Shown one piece after another: positions 34,898-42,696 of a stretch of 54,305 nucleotides of DNA. Each line of letters opens with the position of its first letter. Positions within the stretch are counted from its first letter, which is position 1. Made by a program: the position numbers and the translations under genes. The DNA comes from Acinetobacter chengduensis. GTDB taxonomy: Bacteria; Pseudomonadota; Gammaproteobacteria; Pseudomonadales; Moraxellaceae. The stretch spans positions 1 to 54,305 of the forward strand of contig NZ_RCHC01000021.1 in assembly GCF_003664645.1 (NCBI RefSeq), written 5' to 3'. The notes below the pieces were generated by a model that searched no databases, was not told the origin of the DNA, and saw only the letters and a list, made by a program, of their open reading frames with translations.

Positions 34898-35602
34898 TTA
34901 ATTTTTGCACTGCAAAATTTTGAGTAATTCTTGCAAAGTTGCATGTTGCCAAAACAGTTCATAACTAATATTTGCACCATTTGCTCGCCATAAACCCACT
35001 AGGCTGACCATAGCCACCGAGTCTAGTCCATAACTACGCAAATCTGCGGTCGGATCAATATCCAAGGCGTCCATATTTAACTGTTCTGCAATGGCCAGTA
35101 AAATGCCTTTTGTCGATAAAATAAATTCCGCAGGTGCAGACAGATTCCAAAGGCGCATCAGACTATAGCTATTCATGTGATGAATGCCTTGTGCTGACAT
35201 TGAATCTATCCATTGAATATGCTGTTCTTGAGTATTTAACAGCACTGCATCATCCACCAGACAAATTTGCTCAGTTACGCTATATAAATGGGGCAAAATT
35301 TGTTTCAGCATTGGCGTAATTTGCCCTGCGAATATCAACTGAGGATGTGTACTTGCGTATTCGCCCAACTGTTGCATCCCTTGTAGCAAATCATCTCCAT
35401 ATAAATCGACTATTGGAATGTCTAGCGCCTTCGCTTTATTGGTCAAATGAATCAGATTTTCCATCAACTGCGTGTCTTGTATACCCTCTTGCATACGTAA
35501 GTTTTGCAAACCCACCAGTACCAACACAGACTGTGCAGATGACAACTGCCATTTTGCTTGAGAGAGTGAAAATTGGATTTTTTTGGGCATTGGATACAGC
35601 AT
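34898..35602 (-). CDS. Degenerate isochorismatase-like domain fused to an acyl/aryl carrier domain
   Basis: The last 70 residues of this 234-residue protein form a phosphopantetheine carrier domain with SYGLDSVAMVSLVGLWR; Ser195 would carry the prosthetic arm. The N-terminal 150 residues look like the isochorismatase hydrolase fold (SAQSVLVLVGLQN, IPIVDLYGDDLL, TEQICLVDDAVLL), but the catalytic Asp of the first strand is Gly and the usual nucleophilic Cys is not visible. In siderophore pathways EntB, DhbB or BasF combine an active isochorismatase with such a carrier. No siderophore genes surround it. Start choice among 35617 (TTG), 35602 and 35590 is uncertain. Confidence 0.78.
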   Translation of the reverse strand: MLYPMPKKIQFSLSQAKWQLSSAQSVLVLVGLQNLRMQEGIQDTQLMENLIHLTNKAKALDIPIVDLYGDDLLQGMQQLGEYASTHPQLIFAGQITPMLKQILPHLYSVTEQICLVDDAVLLNTQEQHIQWIDSMSAQGIHHMNSYSLMRLWNLSAPAEFILSTKGILLAIAEQLNMDALDIDPTADLRSYGLDSVAMVSLVGLWRANGANISYELFWQHATLQELLKILQCKN

Positions 35603-35747
35603 ACAGGCTCGGTACAAAACTCATGTTGGAACACCTGTTATGCTAACGCAGAATCAAGCCATCGAGTTGGTTTATTCTTATGATGATTTAGTTTTCGTCT
35701 CAGTTAGGCCTTTCATATCATCATGATGATGTTCAATACCCTCGAAT

Positions 35748-36620
35748 TTAGATGTAATTCATTTGACTTTGTGTCATTTCATTTTTTAACCAATTTAAAA
35801 AAATGATTTTCCGAGGGTCTTCCGTAAAACTCGTATGCGATAGCAAATAATATGAAGAGCCATCTTGAATAGGCTGTGTCAATTGATCCAAAGACTTTAA
35901 ATCCAGTTCTTTTTCAATCATGTAAATAGAAATAATTGTTGCCCCTAAACCCGCCAAACATCCTTCTAAACAGAGATAAAAATGCTCTAATTCTGTCTTT
36001 GAATATGTTTTTAACAAATATTTAAGATCAGCCAATTGATTTAATTTTTTAAAAAAATTTGGCCTAGATTTAGAAATTAATAGTTCTTGCGTTTTGGGAA
36101 GATGTGAAGCTTGAACCGCTACAATATATTCGTCTCCTATTTTTTCGCTAAAAATATGTGCGCCCCAGTCAAAGTCGTTTCGACGAATAGCGATATCTAT
36201 ATTATTTTTTTCGAAATCAATATCACCGCCATCAGTCAATAAAACAACTTCAAAATCATGCCCAAGTTTTTTAAATTCTACGAGCCTAGGAATCAGCCAT
36301 TTCATAGAAATTGTTGGCTCACAGGAAAGTACCAATTGTTTTTGTTCAATTTTATTTTTAGTTAAACCAATCAGGCATTCATCTAATTGATTAAAAATCA
36401 TTTGAGCACAATTAAAAAGTATCTCCCCCTCTTTCGTAAGAATTAAAGATTTATTTCGTCTCTCAAACAGTTCGATATCTAATAGCTCTTCTAGATTGTA
36501 GATTTGTTTGCTTACAGCACTTTGTGTAACAAATAATTTTTTTGCGGCAATCGTCACACTACTGTACCTAGCAACAAAATAAAAAAATTTTAGTGAATTC
36601 AAAGGGATTTTCTCTATCAT
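35748..36620 (-). CDS. LysR-type transcriptional regulator
   Basis: The 290-residue protein is a typical LysR regulator. The winged helix-turn-helix is at about residues 20-45 (VTIAAKKLFVTQSAVSKQIYNLEELL), followed by the co-inducer domain. The gene is divergent from the dioxygenase-exporter-ThrH operon, with only 98 bases to the chosen dioxygenase start, so it very likely controls it. The DNA is strongly AT-rich, with many Lys/Asn/Ile codons ending in A or T, unlike the neighbouring genes. Confidence 0.92.
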   Translation of the reverse strand: MIEKIPLNSLKFFYFVARYSSVTIAAKKLFVTQSAVSKQIYNLEELLDIELFERRNKSLILTKEGEILFNCAQMIFNQLDECLIGLTKNKIEQKQLVLSCEPTISMKWLIPRLVEFKKLGHDFEVVLLTDGGDIDFEKNNIDIAIRRNDFDWGAHIFSEKIGDEYIVAVQASHLPKTQELLISKSRPNFFKKLNQLADLKYLLKTYSKTELEHFYLCLEGCLAGLGATIISIYMIEKELDLKSLDQLTQPIQDGSSYYLLSHTSFTEDPRKIIFLNWLKNEMTQSQMNYI

Positions 36621-36718
36621 TCCAAATACTCATATATGCTTAGTCGATTTTATCAATTTTATTTTTTTAACTATTGTTCAAAATAAAAATCACCATAAGC
36701 AACAATACAGCTAATACA

Positions 36719-37489
36719 ATGGAAAATATATTAAAAATAAGTTCATTTAACAAAAAACCGTTTCCAGAATACACACATTCGAAAGAAATTATAGATCATG
36801 GCTATACATTTATTGATTCAAATACATTCCAAAAAATACAATATTTGAATAATTTTTACGAGGTAAAAGAACAAGATATATGCAACTTTATCAATAGCTG
36901 GAATGAGCTCGAATTAGATCAATTTATGTCTGACAAAGGAAAATACAGAACTAGAAAACATGCAACGTTTACAATTAATGATAAGCATAAAATCTTAATA
37001 AAAAATTCATATATCCCTCATTTTCAGACCATTGAATACAACACTTTAAATGGAGGAATTGCCAGATATTTTTCAGAAATTGAGAAAAATACTATTGAAA
37101 ATCCTGTTTTTAAAAATTTACTGCAATTTGCTTATCTAACTTTTTCTGAAATTAAAACTGAAAATTGGTTTATTGAAGCGCATCAATTCCGAATTAAAGC
37201 TCAAGTAAATGACATTGGTAAGCCCACACCAGAAGGTATTCACCGTGACGGTGTAGATTTTGTCTTAATGGCAATTATTAACCGCCATAACATCAAAGGT
37301 GGAATGACGAAAATTTATGATTTAAATAAAAATTTAAAAACTGAATTTATGCTTGAAAATTTTTTAGATGTCGCACTCGTTGATGATCATCAGGTTTATC
37401 ACAGTGTAACTGAAATACAGGTCGATGATTCCATTCAAAGCAACACTGGTTTACGCGATGTATTAGTTATCACTTTTAAAAAGGCATAA
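36719..37489 (+). CDS. 2-oxoglutarate/Fe(II)-dependent dioxygenase (PF10014-like, amino-acid hydroxylase type)
   Basis: This 256-residue protein resembles the 2OG-Fe dioxygenase family PF10014, which contains free-amino-acid hydroxylases such as L-isoleucine dioxygenase. The iron ligands are His175-x-Asp177 (PEGIHRDGVDFV) and His228 (VYHSVT), and Arg246 (TGLRDVLVITF) could hold 2-oxoglutarate. The enzyme would hydroxylate a free amino acid, consuming O2 and 2-oxoglutarate. A TTG at 36674 is open upstream, but MENILKISS at 36719 is the better start. It leads an operon with a LysE-type exporter three bases after its stop. The AT-rich composition suggests horizontal transfer. Confidence 0.82.
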   Translation: MENILKISSFNKKPFPEYTHSKEIIDHGYTFIDSNTFQKIQYLNNFYEVKEQDICNFINSWNELELDQFMSDKGKYRTRKHATFTINDKHKILIKNSYIPHFQTIEYNTLNGGIARYFSEIEKNTIENPVFKNLLQFAYLTFSEIKTENWFIEAHQFRIKAQVNDIGKPTPEGIHRDGVDFVLMAIINRHNIKGGMTKIYDLNKNLKTEFMLENFLDVALVDDHQVYHSVTEIQVDDSIQSNTGLRDVLVITFKKA

Positions 37490-37492
37490 TTC

Positions 37493-38101
37493 ATGGGTGA
37501 ACTTATTGCTGTTATTCTCATTACTTTACTTGCGGTTGTCAGTCCTGGCGCTGATTTCGCAATCGTGACCAAAAATAGCTATTTATATGGTAGAAAAATT
37601 GGTGTTTTAACTTCATTGGGCATCTCCCTCGGCGTTTTAATCCATGTTAGCTACACGCTGATTGCTGTTGCATTTGTAATGGCTTATACACCGCAAATTC
37701 TTAATATCGTCAAGTATATTGGTGCTATATATCTGATATATATTGGCTATAAAACTTTTGTACAAAAACCAATCACCGATACTTCAGTAATTTCTGTAAT
37801 AAATCCCTTTCAAGCAATCAAATACGGCTTTTTTACCAATGCCTTAAACCCTAAAACGACATTATTTGTGATCAGCACATTTACGCAAATCGTCAGTACA
37901 ACTACACCTAAAATTATTCTTATCAGCTATGGCATATTTATGTCATTTGCCCACTTTTTATGGTTTTCATTAGTTGCATTACTGTTCTCTTCAATTGTTT
38001 TAAGACAGAAAATGTTGGCGCGACAAGTGCAAATCAACAGAGTTATTGGATCTATTTTATGTGTACTCGGAATACTTCTTCTTTTTGCTAAGTTTAAATA
38101 A
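37493..38101 (+). CDS. LysE/RhtB-family amino-acid exporter
   Basis: The 202-residue membrane protein has the signature N-terminus GELIAVILITLLAVVSPGADFAIVTKNS, then KYIGAIYLIYIGYKTF and GFFTNALNPKTTLFVIS, the classic LysE/RhtB motifs. About six hydrophobic segments are visible. These permeases export amino acids or derivatives such as homoserine, threonine or lysine using the proton gradient. Its gene starts three bases after the dioxygenase stop and is followed at 14 bases by the ThrH-like gene, so all three are co-transcribed. The exported compound is presumably the hydroxylated amino acid, which is inference. Confidence 0.92.
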   Translation: MGELIAVILITLLAVVSPGADFAIVTKNSYLYGRKIGVLTSLGISLGVLIHVSYTLIAVAFVMAYTPQILNIVKYIGAIYLIYIGYKTFVQKPITDTSVISVINPFQAIKYGFFTNALNPKTTLFVISTFTQIVSTTTPKIILISYGIFMSFAHFLWFSLVALLFSSIVLRQKMLARQVQINRVIGSILCVLGILLLFAKFK

Positions 38102-38114
38102 TTTGGAAAATACT

Positions 38115-38747
38115 ATGAAAAAAATGGCTTTTATTGATATGGAAGGTGTTCTTATTCCAGAACTATGGAAACACTTCTCAACTGTACTGAATATCCCTGA
38201 ATTAGCGGTTACGACTCGAGAAGTAGCAGACTATAAGTCGTTAATGAACTTCAGAATCAATATACTGAAAGAAAACAACATCCCTTTAACAAAATTAGTT
38301 GAGCTCATTAAAGAAATTGATGCAAGTCCAAATGCTAAAGAATTCTTGGAATACTTAAAAAATAATAAAAAATTTGAGGTGAAAATAATATCGGACTGCT
38401 TCTATGAGTTTTTAGATCCTTTTTTTGATAAATTAAATTTACCCATTAATAATGCATATTGTCATAATTTAGAAATCAATTCGAATGGTTATATAGAAAA
38501 TGTAATTTATAATAGAAAAAAAGGAAAGCATGAAATTATTGTAAATTATCAAAAAGAAAAAGTGCCATTAAAAAATAGTATCGCCATTGGAGATGCATTC
38601 AATGATTTTACGATGTTACACTTAGTTGATCATGGTTTTTTATTTCAACCCTCCGAAGAAGTAAGTAAAAACTCTCCTTTTTATTTTCATAAAGTTGAAT
38701 CGTATCAAGAAATTATTCAATATTTAACCTATAATAGAGTCGCATAA
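38115..38747 (+). CDS. thrH: ThrH-like HAD phosphatase/phosphotransferase
   Basis: This 210-residue HAD protein resembles ThrH of Pseudomonas aeruginosa, which has phosphoserine phosphatase and homoserine phosphotransferase activity. Motifs: DMEGVLIPELW (motif I, DxE as in ThrH), IISDCFYEF (motif II Ser), a Lys-rich region before VPLKNSIAIGDAFNDFTML (motif IV). ATG 38115 is 14 bases after the exporter stop; the longer frame from 38046 is a read-through overlap. In this operon it may phosphorylate, dephosphorylate or shuttle a hydroxy-amino-acid intermediate. Confidence 0.85.
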   Translation: MKKMAFIDMEGVLIPELWKHFSTVLNIPELAVTTREVADYKSLMNFRINILKENNIPLTKLVELIKEIDASPNAKEFLEYLKNNKKFEVKIISDCFYEFLDPFFDKLNLPINNAYCHNLEINSNGYIENVIYNRKKGKHEIIVNYQKEKVPLKNSIAIGDAFNDFTMLHLVDHGFLFQPSEEVSKNSPFYFHKVESYQEIIQYLTYNRVA

Positions 38748-38813
38748 TCTAAGTCATTCTCAATTTCTATAAAATCATACCTATACATTTTATAAAAATT
38801 CATCACTTATAAA

Positions 38814-38845
38814 AAAAAGCTCAAGATGAAACTCTTGAGCTTTTT
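38814..38845. terminator. Bidirectional terminator
   Basis: AGCTCAAGA, loop TGAAAC, TCTTGAGCT, with A and T tracts on both sides. It closes the dioxygenase operon on plus and the HbpS-like gene on minus. Confidence 0.9.
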
Positions 38846-38904
38846 CATTATATGTCATGTTCTACATATTATTTAGGATCAAACTGAGAAAATCTTTTTA
38901 AAGA

Positions 38905-39318
38905 TTAGACCTGTGCGAAAAACTTCTCAATCGCCTGCTGTGCAATTTCTGCATCCTGAAATGATTTCACACCAGATACCCCTATTGCCCCGACCAGTTG
39001 ACCTTCATACATAATTGGCTCACCGCCCTCAAGCATGCCAGAAAATGTTTCCATGGTCAGAAACCCCATCTGCCCGCCTTTAATAATATCTTCAAACAGC
39101 TTAGAAGGACGATGGCTGATAGCAGAGCATTTGGCTTTTTCCAAACACAAATTCGCAGTCATTGGCGATGCACCATCCATGCGTTTCATTGCCAACAAAT
39201 TGCCCGTTTCATCTGTAATTGCAATGCTCACATTAAAGCCATTTTCTAAAGCATAGGCCTGTGCTGTGTTTAACAAAAACTCTGCATCTGCCAAGGTTAA
39301 ATAATGTTTGGTTTTCAT
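38905..39318 (-). CDS. GlcG/HbpS-family heme-binding-like protein
   Basis: The 137-residue protein has the HbpS/GlcG (DUF336) pattern: LTLADAEFLLNTAQAYALENG, the strand pair VSIAITDETGNLLAMKRMDGA, and the C-terminal VGAIGVSGVKSFQDAEIAQQAI. HbpS binds heme in actinobacteria, and GlcG lies in glycolate operons. It has no signal peptide. Function in this organism is unknown. The gene is single, on minus, between two terminators. Confidence 0.88.
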   Translation of the reverse strand: MKTKHYLTLADAEFLLNTAQAYALENGFNVSIAITDETGNLLAMKRMDGASPMTANLCLEKAKCSAISHRPSKLFEDIIKGGQMGFLTMETFSGMLEGGEPIMYEGQLVGAIGVSGVKSFQDAEIAQQAIEKFFAQV

Positions 39319-39363
39319 TTACAAAGTCCTTTTCTTAAAAAACTAATCTTAAAACAACAAAAA

Positions 39364-39388
39364 AGCCCACAGCAGGCTGCGGGCTTTA
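39364..39388 (-). terminator. Terminator of hemL
   Basis: On minus GCCCGCAG, loop CCTG, CTGTGGGC followed by TTTTTT. It lies just downstream of the hemL stop (39422). Confidence 0.88.
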
Positions 39389-39421
39389 TTCTAAAGCAGA
39401 ATTTACAGATTTAAATGAAAA

Positions 39422-40720
39422 TTACTTCATTTCAGCAAAAACTTCTTTTGCCATTTCAATGGTAAAAGCAATGTCTTCATCGCTGTGCGCGCTTGAGAAG
39501 AAACCTGCTTCAAATGCAGATGGTGCAAGGTTTACACCGCGTTGTAACATACCGTGGAAGAACTTACGGAAAGCATCTACATCACATTTTAAAATGGAAT
39601 CAAAACCTGTGATTTCTGTTTGATCTGTAAAGTAAATACCAAACATACCGCCTACTTGCTGAGTAAAGAACGGAATACCCGCTTCATCTGCAGCTGCTTG
39701 TAAACCAGCAAGTAAACCAGCCAATTTTTCTGTTAAAGTTTCATAAAAACCTTCAGCACGAAGATGCTTAAACATTTCAATACCAGCACGCATTGCCAAT
39801 GGGTTACCAGACAATGTACCCGCTTGATAAACTTTACCCAGTGGCGCGATGCATTCCATCACTTCGCGTTTACCACCAAATGCACCCACAGGTAAGCCAG
39901 CACCAATAATTTTACCCAAAGTGGTTAAATCAGGTGTTACACCATAATGTGCTTGCGCACCGCCTAAACCAACACGGAAACCTGTCATCACTTCATCAAT
40001 AATGAATACTGAACCGTGCTCGTCACATACATCACGGATTGCTTGGAGGAAACCATCAATCGGTTTTACCAAGTTCATATTACCTGCTACAGGCTCTACA
40101 ATCACACCCGCGATTTCTGAACCAAATTTTGCAAAGCATTCTTTCAGCATGGCAATATCGTTATACGGAAGCGTTAACGTATGCTTAGCAAAATCAGCTG
40201 GTACACCCGCAGATGTCGCCTCACCTTCACCCTTAGTGAGTAAACCAGAACCTGCTTTGACTAAAAGCGAGTCTGAATGGCCATGGTAACAGCCTTCAAA
40301 TTTCACAATCTTGTCACGGCCTGTATAGCCACGTGCAAGACGGATTGCCGTCATGGTCGCTTCTGTACCCGAGTTGGTCATACGTACCAATTCAATCGAC
40401 GGCATAATTTCACAAATGATGTCCGCCAAAGTCGTTTCATGCACGGTAGGCGCGCCAAAGCTTAGACCATCAACCGCAGCTTCTTGCACTGCTTTAATAA
40501 TATCAGGCTGTGCATGACCTAAAATCATGGGGCCCCAAGAACCCACATAGTCCACATAGCGTTTGCCGTCTACATCGTACAAATATGCGCCTTGTGCTTT
40601 TTCAATAAATACAGGTGTACCGCCTACACCGTTAAATGCGCGCACAGGAGAATTTACGCCACCAGGAATATGCTTACTGGCTTGTTTAAATAATTGTTCT
40701 TGCTTAGCAGATAAAGTCAT
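39422..40720 (-). CDS. hemL: Glutamate-1-semialdehyde 2,1-aminomutase
   Basis: This 432-residue PLP enzyme makes 5-aminolevulinate from glutamate-1-semialdehyde, the first committed C5-pathway step toward heme. Conserved features: [46 protein letters not shown], and the PLP-binding Lys270 in [19 protein letters not shown]. The usual start [13 protein letters not shown] is at 40720; the four-codon upstream extension begins with TTG and is not used. It follows thiE by 40 bases and should be co-transcribed with it. Confidence 0.97.
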   Translation of the reverse strand: MTLSAKQEQLFKQASKHIPGGVNSPVRAFNGVGGTPVFIEKAQGAYLYDVDGKRYVDYVGSWGPMILGHAQPDIIKAVQEAAVDGLSFGAPTVHETTLADIICEIMPSIELVRMTNSGTEATMTAIRLARGYTGRDKIVKFEGCYHGHSDSLLVKAGSGLLTKGEGEATSAGVPADFAKHTLTLPYNDIAMLKECFAKFGSEIAGVIVEPVAGNMNLVKPIDGFLQAIRDVCDEHGSVFIIDEVMTGFRVGLGGAQAHYGVTPDLTTLGKIIGAGLPVGAFGGKREVMECIAPLGKVYQAGTLSGNPLAMRAGIEMFKHLRAEGFYETLTEKLAGLLAGLQAAADEAGIPFFTQQVGGMFGIYFTDQTEITGFDSILKCDVDAFRKFFHGMLQRGVNLAPSAFEAGFFSSAHSDEDIAFTIEMAKEVFAEMK

Positions 40721-40760
40721 GAAAATACTCAACTCAAAAAATTAAAATGCGATTCAATAC

Positions 40761-41381
40761 TTAAGCTTTTGCAGCAAAAAGCTCAGACCAGTCGTATACA
40801 CGTTGTCCAACCACAGACATCGAACGGCCCAATACATCACTAACAACAGCACAAAGATCTGCACCGGCTTCAATCACCTCAGCAGAATTTTCTACGGTTA
40901 AACCGCCAATTGCGCAAATAGGTACATTCAATTTTGCTTTGGCTTGTTTTAGGGTTTCTAAACCAATGTTGCCAGCTTCTGGTTTGGTTTCAGTCGCAAA
41001 AATGGCACCAAAAGCCACATAGTTTGCGCCATCGGCAATCGCTTGCTCAGCCAGTTCTAATGAATTATTACAGCTACGACCAATCAACACGCCTTTAGGC
41101 AAGCGCGCAACTGCATCTTGTATAGAGCCATCATCCTGACCCAAATGTACACCCACACCGTACTGCACAGCAGCTTCTAAGTCATCATTAATGACGAATG
41201 GCACTTTGTACTGTTCACATAGATGTTTCATATAACCAATTTCATAGTCCTGATTTTCTTTTGCAACATTCTTACGGCGATATTGCAAAACAGCCACTTC
41301 ATACGTTGCCATTGCGCCTTCTAGCTTGGCTAAAAGTAGCTCAATCGGGTCATCATTGGTAATTAAATATAAACCGCGCAT
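40761..41381 (-). CDS. thiE: Thiamine-phosphate synthase
   Basis: The 206-residue TIM-barrel protein joins hydroxymethylpyrimidine-PP with thiazole-P to make thiamine phosphate. Landmarks: RGLYLITND near the start, VAVLQYRRKN (substrate binding), the FVINDDLEAAVQYGVGVHLGQDD block, VAFGAIFATETKPEAG and AIGGLTVENSAEVIEAGADL. MRGLYLITNDDP at 41381 is chosen over the longer MISDCI frame. It heads a thiE-hemL pair on the minus strand. Thiamine diphosphate is the cofactor of the transketolase in this window. Confidence 0.96.
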   Translation of the reverse strand: MRGLYLITNDDPIELLLAKLEGAMATYEVAVLQYRRKNVAKENQDYEIGYMKHLCEQYKVPFVINDDLEAAVQYGVGVHLGQDDGSIQDAVARLPKGVLIGRSCNNSLELAEQAIADGANYVAFGAIFATETKPEAGNIGLETLKQAKAKLNVPICAIGGLTVENSAEVIEAGADLCAVVSDVLGRSMSVVGQRVYDWSELFAAKA

Positions 41382-41641
41382 AATACAATCACTTATCAAA
41401 ACTTAGCAGTATTATAGGCTGAACTAGAGAGCTAAGCGCATAGATATTTGCTTAGGCAATGCAAGATTGACTGAGAAATTTGAAAAAAGAAGTTTTTTTT
41501 ACAAAAAAGTGCTTTTAGGTACAAAATATACCCAATTATAGGGATAGCGACATGCCAATAATCACGCTTTAATAGCTTACACAACAACAGCAATAATATA
41601 AAAAAATCAGTACACTTTAAAAAAGAAATCTACAGCGCAAA

Positions 41642-41704
41642 TTGGATCTATAAGTGTTTTATTTAAAAACGTTTTGGGGAACGTTGAAACACTTATAGAT
41701 CCAA
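41642..41704. repeat. Perfect 18-bp inverted repeat with nested hairpin
   Basis: TTGGATCTATAAGTGTTT (41642-41659) is exactly inverted at 41687-41704. Inside lies a second hairpin AACGTT, TTGGGG, AACGTT (41668-41685). The outer arms are separated by 27 bases. Transcribed, this would make a very stable stem-loop. No target-site duplication is seen and no T-tract follows, so it is neither an obvious transposon nor a simple terminator. Confidence 0.8.
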
Positions 41705-41796
41705 CCTATTTTCCTTTTATATCGCATTCTTCACAGTAAAAAACTACAGAATCACTTGGGTGATTTTGATCATTTGTTAAAATATCTTGAAGCATA

Positions 41797-41826
41797 AAAA
41801 AAGCCTAGAGAAGGTCACTCTAGGCT
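41797..41826 (-). terminator. Minus-strand terminator
   Basis: AAGCCTAGAG and CTCTAGGCTT flank a 7-base loop. On minus the stem is followed by TTTTTTATGC. It lies 180 bases downstream of the DUF962 gene, the only minus-strand gene it could close. Confidence 0.8.
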
Positions 41827-42005
41827 TGGAAAACTGGTCATGTGTCTATGACTAACAATATTAGAAGAATAACAGTAAAAATATGATTTGTGTATCTCGC
41901 ATTGCCCATTCTAATGCTTTTCTTAGAGTATTTTACCTAATTAGGCAACATAACCGATCAGATTAACAACTTATGAAACTCACCATGATGCTCGCTTCCA
42001 ACCTA

Positions 42006-42383
42006 TTAGCTTTCTATACGGTCATGGCGACGGTCTATCAAACTTAAATTACCTTGAACAATATCGTTAAGCATTCGCCAATCTGAAATAAAGCTATATA
42101 GGGGTTGTTTAAAGCTCGCAGGTTTATTACGTTCAAATACAAAATGCCCCACCCATGCACAGGCATAACCAGATACTAGCCCGTAAAGTACATATTTAGG
42201 ACGTCTTTTGATGATTGCTTTGGAGAAAAAATATAGACCAATTGTGCTACCCGTTGCATGTAAACGACGGCTGGTAATATTTCGATGCTCGGTCAAATAA
42301 AAACGGTAAAAATCCGAATATTTTCGAATAGGTAATTGGAATTCTGGCTCTTGCTCAAATTTGGGTTGTACCTGCGCATTCAT
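42006..42383 (-). CDS. DUF962 (Mpo1-like) family membrane protein
   Basis: The 125-residue protein has the DUF962 features HRNITSRRLHATGSTIG and GHFVFERNKPASFKQPLYSFISDW. Two hydrophobic stretches (STIGLYFF and VLYGLVSGYACAWVG) suggest membrane insertion. The eukaryotic member Mpo1 is a dioxygenase that acts on 2-hydroxy fatty acids. The bacterial role is unknown. GAGG eight bases before MNAQVQPKFEQ supports 42383; a frame to 42413 is open but has no ribosome-binding signal. The gene is single. Confidence 0.88.
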   Translation of the reverse strand: MNAQVQPKFEQEPEFQLPIRKYSDFYRFYLTEHRNITSRRLHATGSTIGLYFFSKAIIKRRPKYVLYGLVSGYACAWVGHFVFERNKPASFKQPLYSFISDWRMLNDIVQGNLSLIDRRHDRIES

Positions 42384-42696
42384 TGCAACGTCCTCATTGT
42401 TTTCTTTCACCATAGCTTAAATTTCAGCCAATGAAAAGCCGTTTTATACTCGCTGGTTTCCCCCAAATACTGCCTTTATTTTTGATTTAACGTATAGCTG
42501 TTAGCCCATACAAATTCAAAACAAATACGCAGTGATTTCCGAATCAAATAAAAAGATCAAGTCTTACTTTGCACTGTTTTTTGTTTACAATCGAGCCTGA
42601 AAAATTGAAAGTACATTCAATTTCAGATGCTTTTTCAAGCGATCTGACATTGCAAGCAACCTCTTTAGATAGGTTGTTTTTATTTAGGACATAATC
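42384..42696. other. Divergent intergenic region with a small hairpin
   Basis: About 310 AT-rich bases. A perfect 8-bp hairpin, AAATTGAA with TTCAATTT, lies at 42602-42623. TACAAT at 42586-42591 is a possible -10 for the CYTH gene that starts at 42697. I see no gene here. Confidence 0.5.

Larger units (their letters stand above)
41382..42005. other. Intergenic gap with two secondary-structure elements
   Basis: About 620 bases of AT-rich DNA without a convincing protein-coding frame. It contains a striking 18-bp inverted repeat with a nested hairpin (41642-41704) and a terminator (41797-41826). No similarity to a tRNA or to a known RNA family is recognised. The remaining sequence should carry the thiE promoter. 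Confidence 0.5.

Noticed and set aside
35436..35624. Alternative frame overlapping the start of the isochorismatase-carrier gene
   Set aside because: It is a shadow frame in the same strand with no conserved features; the carrier-domain frame carries clear motifs.
41973..42047. A 24-residue frame (MKLTMMLASN...) on the plus strand
   Set aside because: It partly overlaps the DUF962 gene on the other strand, has no good ribosome-binding site and no partner. Too short to support.
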